Assembly: GCA_947474545.1 (NCBI GenBank)
Contig: CANJJI010000019.1
Coordinates: 1 to 42,853, forward strand
DNA: 42,853 nt
Direction of reading: 5' to 3'
Source: Beijerinckiaceae bacterium
GTDB lineage: Bacteria > Pseudomonadota > Alphaproteobacteria > Rhizobiales > Beijerinckiaceae
Under the pieces are notes generated by a model. It was not told the DNA's origin and made no database searches. It saw nothing but the letters and a program-made list of their open reading frames with translations. A program made the position numbers and the translations under genes. This document shows, piece after piece, positions 34,650 to 42,812 of this stretch; positions within the stretch are counted from its first letter, which is position 1; every line of letters starts with the position of its first letter.

Positions 34650-37133
34650 ATGCCAAAGCGGCGTATATCGAAACTCCTCCTGGCCGGCGCATCCTGTGTT
34701 GCGCTGGGAGCAGGCCTGCAGGCTGGCTGGTCGAACCTCAACGCGCGACCCGGCGGCGCATGGTCTGCAACATCCAAGGCATGGGCGTCACTTTTCAATT
34801 CTGGCGCTTCGCCGGTATCTGGCAATCAGAAGTCCGTTGGAGACATTGCCGTTCCGGCAATTCCCCAGAACCTCGCCTCACCGGTGGCGTCTCCCGGGCC
34901 GGCGGCAATTCTGGAACCCGGCCATCCCCTTTCAACTGCGCAAACCCCGCCCGGTGAGGCGCTTTTTCCAATCCCTGATAGCCCGCCTCCAATTGCGCTG
35001 TCAGTGCCGGCATCGCCGGATGCGCCCGTAAGCGCACTGGCCGCCATCGACAGGGCGCTTGCTCCCTCCCCATCGTTTTCGCCAGGCACGATGCAAACTG
35101 AAATTAGCGCGGGTGCAGTGACAAAACCCGGCAGGGCTCCCCTGCCCAGTCTCGATCAATCTATGCTGGCAGCCTACGCATCGCTGCCTGAAATGCAGTC
35201 CGCTTCCGAGCGGCTGCAAGGCAAGGCTCCCGCAATGCCTATCGACACCACCGGAATGAAGGACGCGCTGGCGGCGTACAAATCCGGTGATCTCGAAAAG
35301 GGCGACATTGCCGCCAAAGCCGCGACCAACGCGACAGCCCGGCTGGCGCTGGAATGGGCTGCCTTGCGCCTGCTTCCCCGGCTGGCCGGTTTCAGCCGCA
35401 TCGAGACTTTCCTCAACAAAAATCCTCAATGGCCAAACGCCGACTGGCTGCGTGCTCGCGCAGAGCAGGCGATGTACGCCGACAACATCCCACCCGGGAA
35501 AATCAACCGCTGGTTCGAAGCCAACCAACCGGTTTCGCCGAACGGCCATATGATAGTCGCCCGGCAGTTGCTGGCGGCCGGTAAACAGGCGGAGGCGGCC
35601 GCTATCATCTCGCGTATTTGGCGGCAGGAGGATTTGGGTGCCTGGACAGAGGGCGCAATCCAGAAAGACTTCACCGATCTCCTGACGGCAGCCGACCATC
35701 GCTGGCGTTCGGACCGCTTGTTCTACAAGGAGAAATATCCTGCTTCGCTGGCTGCGGCGGCCAAAGCCGGCAAAGATTATATCGCCTTCGCCAACGCCCG
35801 GGTACTCGTAGCGCGCGGCGCTGATCCCTCAAAAGCTGGCGAGAAAATCGACGTGAAATTGCGCCACGATCCCACCTGGCATTTCGCCAGAATCACCAAT
35901 CTTCGCAAAGCTCAGAAATACGAGGAAGCCGCCAAACTTCTGCTGGCAGCCCCAGGCGATCCAGGCAAACTCGTCGATGCCAACGAGTGGTGGGAAGAAC
36001 GCCGGATCACGGCGCGCAAACGGCTCGATTCCGGCGATGCCGAGACCGCCTACACGCTCGTTGCAAATCATGGCGCAACGGCAGGCGAAACCTACATTTC
36101 CGCAGAATTTCACGCGGGCTGGATCGCGCTGCGCTTTCTCGAAAAGCCTGAAGAAGCGCTCGCCCATTTCGCCAATGCAGCCGAAGCTGCGACGACTCCG
36201 ATGTCACGCTCACGAGCATTCTATTGGCAGGCGCGCGCCGCTGAGCGTGGCCCCGGCCCGGGGGATGCCGATCGCCTTTATGCCCTTGCGGCGCAATATT
36301 CGAGTTCGTACTATGGCCAGCTCGCGATGGCGCGCCTTGGCCGCAAGGAAATTCCGATCCGAACAGCGGTAAAGGTGGCCGCAGGTCAAGAACGGCTCCC
36401 CGCCATCGGGGTGGTCGAGGTCCTAGAAGCGTTGGGCGAAGGCGATCTTTCCATGCCACTTGTCGCCGGAATGGGCCGGACGCTTGACGATGCCTCCCAA
36501 CTTGCCGCCTTGGCCGCTGTGCTGGGCAAATCGAAGAATGCCCGCGCTACACTCGTCGCCGGCAAACTTGCCTCCCAGCGCGGGCTTGAGCTGGATGACA
36601 TCGCTTTCCCGGTTTACGGCATTCCGGAATTTTCAGCGCTCGCCAATTCCGCCGCCAAACCAGTTGTCTATGCGATAGCACGCCAGGAAAGCATGTTTCA
36701 GTCGAATGTCGTTTCGCATGCAGGCGCCAAGGGCTTGATGCAGATGTTGACATCGACCGCAGCACGCACTGCGAAAAACAAGAAAGTGCCCTTCGATGCC
36801 AATCGGCTACTCGCTGATCCCGCATTTAATGCGCAATTGGGCGCGGCTCACCTCGGCGAACTGATGGACGAACATCCGGGATCTCTAATGATGGTCTTCG
36901 CCGCCTATAATGCCGGCGGACATCGGGTCAAACAATGGATCGCCGCTTATGGCGATCCGCGCAAACCCGGTGTTGACCCCATCGACTGGGTCGAGAGAAT
37001 TCCGTTCACCGAGACTCGTAATTATGTTCAGAGGGTCGCTGAGAACCTCGCCGTATATCGGGCGCTGTTGAAAGAAGACGCGGTGCCTCAGGTCGCAGAA
37101 CGCGAATTGCGCGCCTATGCTGCACGCATGTAG
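34650..37133 (+). CDS. slt: Soluble lytic murein transglycosylase
   Basis: 827-residue periplasmic enzyme that cleaves peptidoglycan glycan strands with 1,6-anhydro product formation. The start is ATG 34650 with GAGG 7 bp upstream; a signal peptide follows (RRISKLLLAGASCVALGAG). After a Pro/Ala-rich disordered region (about 35-160) come helical repeats of the U-type superhelix (about 190-620), then the SLT domain. Catalytic Glu is E680 in IARQESMFQ, with GAKGLMQML, VFAAYNAGG and ETRNYVQRV all present. The length exceeds E. coli Slt70 mainly because of the Pro/Ala-rich part. It diverges from dapA and is followed 75 bp later by a hydrolase. Confidence 0.93.
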   Translation: MPKRRISKLLLAGASCVALGAGLQAGWSNLNARPGGAWSATSKAWASLFNSGASPVSGNQKSVGDIAVPAIPQNLASPVASPGPAAILEPGHPLSTAQTPPGEALFPIPDSPPPIALSVPASPDAPVSALAAIDRALAPSPSFSPGTMQTEISAGAVTKPGRAPLPSLDQSMLAAYASLPEMQSASERLQGKAPAMPIDTTGMKDALAAYKSGDLEKGDIAAKAATNATARLALEWAALRLLPRLAGFSRIETFLNKNPQWPNADWLRARAEQAMYADNIPPGKINRWFEANQPVSPNGHMIVARQLLAAGKQAEAAAIISRIWRQEDLGAWTEGAIQKDFTDLLTAADHRWRSDRLFYKEKYPASLAAAAKAGKDYIAFANARVLVARGADPSKAGEKIDVKLRHDPTWHFARITNLRKAQKYEEAAKLLLAAPGDPGKLVDANEWWEERRITARKRLDSGDAETAYTLVANHGATAGETYISAEFHAGWIALRFLEKPEEALAHFANAAEAATTPMSRSRAFYWQARAAERGPGPGDADRLYALAAQYSSSYYGQLAMARLGRKEIPIRTAVKVAAGQERLPAIGVVEVLEALGEGDLSMPLVAGMGRTLDDASQLAALAAVLGKSKNARATLVAGKLASQRGLELDDIAFPVYGIPEFSALANSAAKPVVYAIARQESMFQSNVVSHAGAKGLMQMLTSTAARTAKNKKVPFDANRLLADPAFNAQLGAAHLGELMDEHPGSLMMVFAAYNAGGHRVKQWIAAYGDPRKPGVDPIDWVERIPFTETRNYVQRVAENLAVYRALLKEDAVPQVAERELRAYAARM

Positions 37134-37208
37134 CAAGGCCATTTCGGCCCTGTGCTTTTCACAGCCCGCATTACTGCCTATGGTGGCCTGATAACATCAG
37201 GGCTGGGC

Positions 37209-38108
37209 ATGACAGACGAACCTATCTCGCAATCGCTGTTTTTTACGATGGCCGACGGTTTGCGCGTTCACGCGCGCGATTACAATCGCGGAGCTTCAGG
37301 CGTTTTGCCCTTGGTTTGTCTGCCAGGTCTTGCCCGTACCGCGCAGGATTTTGACGTAATCGCTAATGCTATCGCCAGAGGCGCGGCGGGCGCTCCCCGC
37401 CGCGTTCTCTCCATAGACTATCGTGGCCGCGGCCTGTCTGATCACGACAAGAACTGGCAAAACTACGATATGCGTGTCGAGAACGCTGACATTTTGCAGA
37501 TTCTCGCAGCAACCGAAATTCACGAAGCGATATTTCTGGGCACATCGCGCGGCGGGCTGCATATCATGGTCATGGCCGCCACGCGCCCGAGCGCAATACG
37601 CGCGGCAATTTTGAATGACATCGGCCCCGTGCTGGAAGCCAAGGGCCTCGCCAGAATCAAGGGATATGTTGGAAAACTGCCCCAGCCATCGTCGTGGAAA
37701 GATGCTGTAGATATCGCCAAACGCATTATGGGCACCCAGTTCCACGCCCTCTCGGAGGATGACTGGCTAGCCTATGCGAAATTGACTTTTGAAGAGACGG
37801 ATAAAGGTTTTGTTGCACGTTATGATCCCAAGCTGATGAAAACACTCGACGCCTTCAATCTGGAACAGCCCCTGCCCGTCTTATGGCCACAATTCGCCGG
37901 CCTCAATCACGCGCCCGTTCTCGTCCTTCGCGGTGAAAATTCCGATCTGCTTTCGCAGGAAACGTTTGAGGAAATGCCTCGCCGCCATCCGGCCTGCGAA
38001 ACTTTTGTCGTGCCCGGACAGGGCCATGCACCGCTATTACTTGATAAGGCAAGTATCGCGAGCATTGCGGCATTCGTCAGCAAACACGGTGAATACAAAA
38101 GGGCCTGA
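37209..38108 (+). CDS. Alpha/beta hydrolase (Pcl/haloperoxidase-like)
   Basis: 299-residue serine hydrolase. The ATG at 37209 begins the family-like region (FFTMADGLRVHARDYN); upstream in-frame residues appear non-coding. Oxyanion strand LPGLARTAQDF, the DYRGRGLSDHD loop, nucleophile elbow LGTSRGGL (Ser), acid residue in LRGENSDLLS and His in PGQGHAPLL complete a standard triad. It probably shares a transcript with the lytic transglycosylase gene. The substrate is unknown. The stop is inside a hairpin that separates it from the convergent envelope gene. Confidence 0.9.
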   Translation: MTDEPISQSLFFTMADGLRVHARDYNRGASGVLPLVCLPGLARTAQDFDVIANAIARGAAGAPRRVLSIDYRGRGLSDHDKNWQNYDMRVENADILQILAATEIHEAIFLGTSRGGLHIMVMAATRPSAIRAAILNDIGPVLEAKGLARIKGYVGKLPQPSSWKDAVDIAKRIMGTQFHALSEDDWLAYAKLTFEETDKGFVARYDPKLMKTLDAFNLEQPLPVLWPQFAGLNHAPVLVLRGENSDLLSQETFEEMPRRHPACETFVVPGQGHAPLLLDKASIASIAAFVSKHGEYKRA

Positions 38109-38126
38109 CAAACCCATGTCAGGCCC
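38101..38126. terminator. Probable bidirectional terminator between convergent genes
   Basis: GGGCCTGACA (38101-38110) pairs perfectly with TGTCAGGCCC (38117-38126) over AACCCA. It covers the hydrolase stop codon. The downstream base run (GTATATCAGGTTTT) is only partly T-rich. Confidence 0.6.
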
Positions 38127-38150
38127 GTATATCAGGTTTTGCCGATGTAT

Positions 38151-39155
38151 TCAGCTTTTCTTTCCGGAGGCTGCCCGGTTTGCCAGCTCGATAGCACGCC
38201 GCTGAGCATAATGCTTTGCCTGCCCGATCCAGTCCTCTTTTTCAAGACGCCCGGGAAATGCCATATAGCTGCCAACCCAGCGCAGCTCCTCTTTTGACCA
38301 TTTCGTAATCTGGTCAAAGTGGAATATCCCCAGAGCATGCAATTGTTGCAAATTGGCCTTGCCGACGCCACGGATTTTCAGAAGATCATCAGGTTCGCCG
38401 CCACGCGGCGCTGCTAGCCCGACCGGCCGCTTGCCTGCAAATTTGCCATCCAGTGCGGACAATTCTTCAGCGCTGAAAACAGCAGCAGTAACTGTGGCTA
38501 CAGCGCTGGCCGCAGGAACAATCCCGCCTGACATTGTGCCGCCCGGCGCAGATGGGGCGTCGGCTGCGCTGGCTTCAGAGGCTTGTTCCGCAGCTATGCG
38601 GCGCGAAAAGTCTGTCTCTTGCCCGGATACCAGCAATTTCGCCTGGCCAACCCAGTCTTCACGCTCGATCCGGCCGGGAAACGCCATAAAACTCCCAATC
38701 CATTGTGCTTCCGGCGCGCTCCAACGGGCAATCTGGTCGAAATGATAAATGCCGAGACCATTCAGCTTCTGCTCGTTCTGAGGGCCGATCCCGCTGATCT
38801 TTTTCAAATCATCGGGCTTGCCATAACGTGCTTGCGCTATGCTCGCGGGACGCTGGCCGGGATGGGCTGCGTTCACATCCCCGGCGGCCGGCGGCGACAT
38901 GGCTCCCGCAGCGGCAGCAGCGGCCCCGGCGGCAACAACCGCCGCAGGCTGTGACGTGACGACATCGGAGGCAGAGGCCTGTTTCTTGGCCGTCTCAACG
39001 CCCGTAGCTTGAGCCTTGCCAGCCTCAGCGGCGGCGGCCTGCTTCTTGGCCGCCTCAGCGGCAACAACTTGCTGCGCCTCACAAAGTTGTGCTTGATGCA
39101 GGAAACGTGCCTGCGAGACCCAATTGTCCCGCTCGATCCGCCCAGGCGAACCCAT
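38151..39155 (-). CDS. 3' part of a broken helix-hairpin-helix repeat membrane protein
   Basis: 334 codons that continue, in the same frame, the gene at 39168-40607; only a TAG codon (39168-39170) and four codons separate them. It begins in the last third of HhH-like unit 2 (MGSPGRIERDNWVSQARFL), then an Ala/Lys-rich stretch (about 25-95), unit 3 (PDDLKKISGIGPQNEQKLNGLGIYHFDQI, ends PDDLKKISG and GIYHFDQI; W152), an Ala-rich linker, and unit 4 (PDDLLKIRGVGKANLQQL start; W293). These units resemble the small HhH domains of proteins annotated as flap-endonuclease-like or DUF4332, which contact DNA or partners. It could be re-initiated at the ATG 39155, but I see no good ribosome site. It probably has no membrane anchor of its own. 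Confidence 0.7.
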   Translation of the reverse strand: MGSPGRIERDNWVSQARFLHQAQLCEAQQVVAAEAAKKQAAAAEAGKAQATGVETAKKQASASDVVTSQPAAVVAAGAAAAAAGAMSPPAAGDVNAAHPGQRPASIAQARYGKPDDLKKISGIGPQNEQKLNGLGIYHFDQIARWSAPEAQWIGSFMAFPGRIEREDWVGQAKLLVSGQETDFSRRIAAEQASEASAADAPSAPGGTMSGGIVPAASAVATVTAAVFSAEELSALDGKFAGKRPVGLAAPRGGEPDDLLKIRGVGKANLQQLHALGIFHFDQITKWSKEELRWVGSYMAFPGRLEKEDWIGQAKHYAQRRAIELANRAASGKKS

Positions 39156-39167
39156 ATAACTGTCCAG

Positions 39168-40607
39168 CTACTGACATTCTTCTGGCTTCAATTGCCCGAT
39201 CTGCCTGAAGTGATAGAGGCCCAGCCGATTCAACTCACGTTCATTGCCCGGGCTGATGCCCCGGATACGTTTGAGATCGTCGCCTGAACCAATGGGTGCC
39301 GTCAGAAGCCCATACGGACGTAGACCAGGATGACTTGCGTTGACGTCACCGGGCAAAGCGGAGCCAGCCATGGGATCATGCACCACCTGAGAACCTGCCG
39401 TGCCGGTCGCGATCACCGCTGCTCCTGCCGCGCCCACCGTTCCGGCATGGCCTGATCCACCACTTGATTGCGGCAGGGTGCTGCTGCCTCCGGCAGCAAC
39501 ACCCGCAAGCGGAGACGCTGATACACTCTCAACGCCCTTGTCTGCAGAACCGCCGGGGGTTCCAGCAACGCCCGCAGGTGGAGAAGAGGCAGTCCCCGCC
39601 GATCCCGCTGATTGGCCGGCTGCCGCCGCTGAACCCGCAGTTGGAGATACGCCTGTTACCGGGCCTGAACCTGCGACGGCTTGAGCAGGCGCAGGAACTG
39701 CCCCACCCAGCGACGCAGCGCTTCCGGCGGAACCCGAAGCGCCTGCACCGGATGAGCCACCAGCGGTAGCAGCGCCTGCTGCCGATACTTGCCCACTACC
39801 CGTAGCGGTCTTGTCCCCTGCTGCTGCAGTGCCTGCCATCAGGACGTTTCCAGCCAAACCTGCTGTTGCACCCGTGGCCCCCGCCTGGCTCGCTTGCCTG
39901 TTGACAAAAGCCGCTGCCTTGCCAATCCAGCCTTCAGCCTGAACACGGCCCGGCCTGGCTATATGATGATTGATCCAATCAGCATTTTCCGGCGACCAGC
40001 CAGCGATTTGCCTTGCGTGGTGGATTCCCAGATCGTTGAGAATTTTCTGGTCGCTTCCGGTGAGTACCCCTAACCGGGTCAGGTCATCAAGCGCTCTCTC
40101 AGGCTTGGCCAGACCTAACGGTCTTTGCCCAGGATAGGAGCGGCTTGAATCAATCGCTAGCGGCGCATCGTCTGGAGCAGGCGGAAATTCCGAAGCGGGA
40201 GAGCCCGGCACTCCCGAGGCTGTAGCCCCAGCTCCCGCTTGGCCAGCAGCCGCGCTACGCGCTGTCATCGTCCTTGCCTGCGCGCCAATGCCCGCCCGGG
40301 CCTCTGCCGAAAGCACCGGCTCGGCAGCGGCGAACAATCCGCGAAACCAGTTGCCCAACAAGCAACCAACGATATAGACGGCAAACATGATCAACGCGGT
40401 TTCGAGCCACAGCCCTCCCCGTCCGGCAATCAGTTTAAAAATGGCAGCGAAAACACCGATTACAAAAAGGATCGCTGCCCAACTGAGCCAGCCTGACAGC
40501 CAGCTGCCGCTCGTTTTCCGGTCCCACGTGAACAAGCCAACCAGCAATCCAAGCCCAAGTGCGCCGAGAAATATCCAGGGAGCAAATTGAGTGATGACGT
40601 ATCCCAT
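39168..40607 (-). CDS. 5' part of a broken membrane protein with helix-hairpin-helix-like repeats
   Basis: 479-codon frame, starting at ATG 40607, 12 bp after the OmpA-like stop. It has two or three transmembrane segments (about 8-26, 42-62, 68-88), then a Gly/Ala-rich segment and HhH-like unit 1 (LDDLTRLGVLTGSDQKILNDLGIHHARQI, ends LDDLTRLGV and LGIHHARQI; W211). A low-complexity Gly/Ala/Ser linker of about 170 residues follows, then the start of unit 2 (DDLKRIRGISPGNERELNRLGLYHF, ends DDLKRIRG and NRLGLYHF). It stops at TAG where units 1, 3 and 4 have Trp. The frame is open again right after, so the original gene was about 818 residues. It is likely a pseudogene or a split gene. Confidence 0.75.
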   Translation of the reverse strand: MGYVITQFAPWIFLGALGLGLLVGLFTWDRKTSGSWLSGWLSWAAILFVIGVFAAIFKLIAGRGGLWLETALIMFAVYIVGCLLGNWFRGLFAAAEPVLSAEARAGIGAQARTMTARSAAAGQAGAGATASGVPGSPASEFPPAPDDAPLAIDSSRSYPGQRPLGLAKPERALDDLTRLGVLTGSDQKILNDLGIHHARQIAGWSPENADWINHHIARPGRVQAEGWIGKAAAFVNRQASQAGATGATAGLAGNVLMAGTAAAGDKTATGSGQVSAAGAATAGGSSGAGASGSAGSAASLGGAVPAPAQAVAGSGPVTGVSPTAGSAAAAGQSAGSAGTASSPPAGVAGTPGGSADKGVESVSASPLAGVAAGGSSTLPQSSGGSGHAGTVGAAGAAVIATGTAGSQVVHDPMAGSALPGDVNASHPGLRPYGLLTAPIGSGDDLKRIRGISPGNERELNRLGLYHFRQIGQLKPEECQ

Positions 40608-40619
40608 GATGACAATCCC

Positions 40620-42809
40620 TCAGCGAATATTGATTTCGACGCGGCGATTTTTTGCCATGGCGTCGGGGCTCGTATCAGGCACAAGAAGACGGTCTTCGCC
40701 GTAGCCCAGCGTTATGATGCGCTTCTTCGCAATCCCGTTCTCCTGTAGCCATCTCGATACGGCAAAGGTACGCAAAGTCGACAACTGAATGTTGCGGCCA
40801 CGCGCCCCGTTACTGTTGGTGTGACCTAGCAGTTCAGCATTCGCGCCACGGCACGCTTTCAACCGGACGATCAGCCCTTGCAACTTCGAATGCTCGGAAG
40901 CCAGCAATACGTGACTGCCTTCTTCGAAATAAATGATGCCGCCAGCCAGCGGTGCTCTGCCCTTGATCTCGCAAGATGCTGCAGCAGCCCGCGGCGGCGC
41001 TGACGCAGGCGGTTGCACAGCCACGACCGGGGGTGGCGGCGCAGGCGGCGTTGGAGCCACTGGCGCAGGCGCAGGGGAAGGCGCTGCCTGAGCCGGAGCG
41101 GGTTTTGCGAACGTCAGCCCAACACCACCAGAAGCCAGTTTGAAACCGCCGCCCGCGGCGCTCAAAGCCTTGGCGATCGCCTCGGCGGCAGCCTGATCCT
41201 GGGCCTCCCCGGACAAACTGAACGTGCCGTCAAGCAGAGAGAGCGCCCCGCTCTTGAGTCTACCCGCCTGTTCCACCGCAAGGGCCGCTGCCGCTGCAAA
41301 ACCAGCTGGGGCAGTGCGTGCAATCTGCATTGCGGTCTCGATCTTCGCCCCGGGATAGAGCTTGGCGGCCTGAGCGAGCAACGCATCGCGCGTGGCTGCG
41401 TCCGGCACGGAGCCTTCAAGTACAATAGAGCCATCAGCCAAGCGGCGGATGCCCCAGGCATAGGGCTTCACTTCAGGGATTGCGACGGCAATCGCCGCCC
41501 CCGGCAATTTGAAAAAGTTGCCGATGCCCGCCAGCAATTTGCTAATCGCGCCGGCAGCCGCTCCGTCAACCGCTTCACCAGCCAGCGACACTGCGCCGTC
41601 TGTCAGGCTGAACCCGCCGCCTTTCAACTTGCCAGCAATCTCCAGTCCGGCGGCTGCAGCAGCGGCAAATCCCGAAGGGGCTGTGCGCGCGATCTGCGTC
41701 TTGTTGTCGATCTTTGCGCCGGGATAGAGCTTGCCAGCTTGCGCCAGCAAAGCGTCGCGGGTTACGGCATCGGGAACAGCTCCCTCAAGGACGATCGTGC
41801 CATCGTCAAGCCGCCGTGCGCCGAATGTATAGGGTTTCACTTCCGGTACGGCGACGGAAACCGCTGAGCCCGCCAGCTTGAAATTATTGCCAATGCCGGC
41901 AAGCAATTTACCAATCGAGTCAGCAACACTCTGGTCAGCCGCTTCGCCCGATAACGCAATCGCGCCATCACTAAGCGCGTACGCGCCGCCCTTCAGCTTC
42001 CCTGCAAGCTCAAGTCCGATTGCCGCCGCGGCGGCAAATCCAGCGGGCGCTGTGCGCGCAATCTGCATGGTGTTGTCGACCTTTACGCCGGGATAAAGTT
42101 TGGCAGCCTGTGCCAGCAAAGCATCACGGGTCGCAGCATCGGGAACAGCGCCCTCGATGGTGAGACTTCCATCGTCATTGCGCCTGACACGCCAGCCGTA
42201 AGGTTTGACCTCCGGCGGCTGGATCTCAAACTTGCCAGCATTCACGCCGGACGGAAGCAACTTGGCAGCCGCCAGTACGGCGTCATAGCTGGCGGCATCA
42301 GCGGCGCTGCCAGTCAGATTGAATGTATTGCCAGCAAGCGCGAACATACCCGGCGCAAGTTTTCCGGCCAACCCCAGCCCTTGCGCGGCAAGCGTTTCAA
42401 ACCCTTGTGGCGCGCCTGAAGCAAATGCCAGCTTGTCGTCGATGGTAAGGCCGGGATAAGCGGCCTTCGCCGCTGCCAGCAATTTATCGCGCGTCGCCAG
42501 GTCCGGCACATAACCACTGAGTGTGACGGTGTTCCCTTCCCGCTTAGCTTCGAATGTGAACGGCGAGACGGCGGGCGCGGTGATTCCAATCGTTCCAGGC
42601 TTGAACCCTGCAGGCAATGCATTCGCCAGCCCGGCAAGCGCCCCGAATGCCGCAGAATCCACAGCCGCTCCTTCAAGCGAATAAGATAGATCTGTGAGCG
42701 AGAACTTGCCTTTGGTGCCGTCGCGGGAGTGGTTGGAATTAGGTTGGCGTAGTCTCCGGGTTGTCCAACCCAATTGATTCTGGCGTTGAAGCGCCAGACT
42801 GGAGACCAC
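40620..42809 (-). CDS. OmpA-family envelope protein with tandem BON-like repeats, 5'-truncated by an insertion
   Basis: The native gene spans roughly 40620-42720; the codons from 42720 to the GTG at 42809 appear to come from the mobile element, so the first 30 residues are not native. A partial repeat is followed by unit A (about residues 81-200) and three almost identical 123-residue units (201-323, 324-446, 447-568), each with VKPY at its start, VPDA.TRDALLAQA, KLYPG and QIARTAP. A Pro/Ala linker (569-612) leads to the peptidoglycan-binding OmpA domain. Its DAP-contacting motif reads GHTNSNGARGRN, Asn replacing the usual Asp, while the Arg in LSTLRT is kept. No signal peptide or membrane anchor remains, so export should fail. 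Coupled to the HhH gene. Confidence 0.78.
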   Translation of the reverse strand: MVSSLALQRQNQLGWTTRRLRQPNSNHSRDGTKGKFSLTDLSYSLEGAAVDSAAFGALAGLANALPAGFKPGTIGITAPAVSPFTFEAKREGNTVTLSGYVPDLATRDKLLAAAKAAYPGLTIDDKLAFASGAPQGFETLAAQGLGLAGKLAPGMFALAGNTFNLTGSAADAASYDAVLAAAKLLPSGVNAGKFEIQPPEVKPYGWRVRRNDDGSLTIEGAVPDAATRDALLAQAAKLYPGVKVDNTMQIARTAPAGFAAAAAIGLELAGKLKGGAYALSDGAIALSGEAADQSVADSIGKLLAGIGNNFKLAGSAVSVAVPEVKPYTFGARRLDDGTIVLEGAVPDAVTRDALLAQAGKLYPGAKIDNKTQIARTAPSGFAAAAAAGLEIAGKLKGGGFSLTDGAVSLAGEAVDGAAAGAISKLLAGIGNFFKLPGAAIAVAIPEVKPYAWGIRRLADGSIVLEGSVPDAATRDALLAQAAKLYPGAKIETAMQIARTAPAGFAAAAALAVEQAGRLKSGALSLLDGTFSLSGEAQDQAAAEAIAKALSAAGGGFKLASGGVGLTFAKPAPAQAAPSPAPAPVAPTPPAPPPPVVAVQPPASAPPRAAAASCEIKGRAPLAGGIIYFEEGSHVLLASEHSKLQGLIVRLKACRGANAELLGHTNSNGARGRNIQLSTLRTFAVSRWLQENGIAKKRIITLGYGEDRLLVPDTSPDAMAKNRRVEINIR
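41105..42209 (-). repeat. Three tandem 369-bp coding repeats in the OmpA-like gene
   Basis: Repeat units start at about 42209, 41840 and 41471 on the minus strand, with a strict 123-codon period. They share long blocks such as TRDALLAQA, KLYPGAKI and QIARTAP. A diverged fourth unit (42210-42569) precedes them. Confidence 0.85.
42752..42806 (+). promoter_or_regulatory. Three-way-junction leader that buries a ribosome binding site
   Basis: Outer stem GTCTCC (42752-42757) with GGAGAC (42801-42806). Inside are two hairpins: GGGTT/AACCC (42758-42762 with 42767-42771) and TCTGGCG/CGCCAGA (42779-42785 with 42792-42798). The right arm of the outer stem contains GGAG (42801-42804), the ribosome site of the gene at 42813. 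Confidence 0.65.
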
Positions 42810-42812
42810 GCC

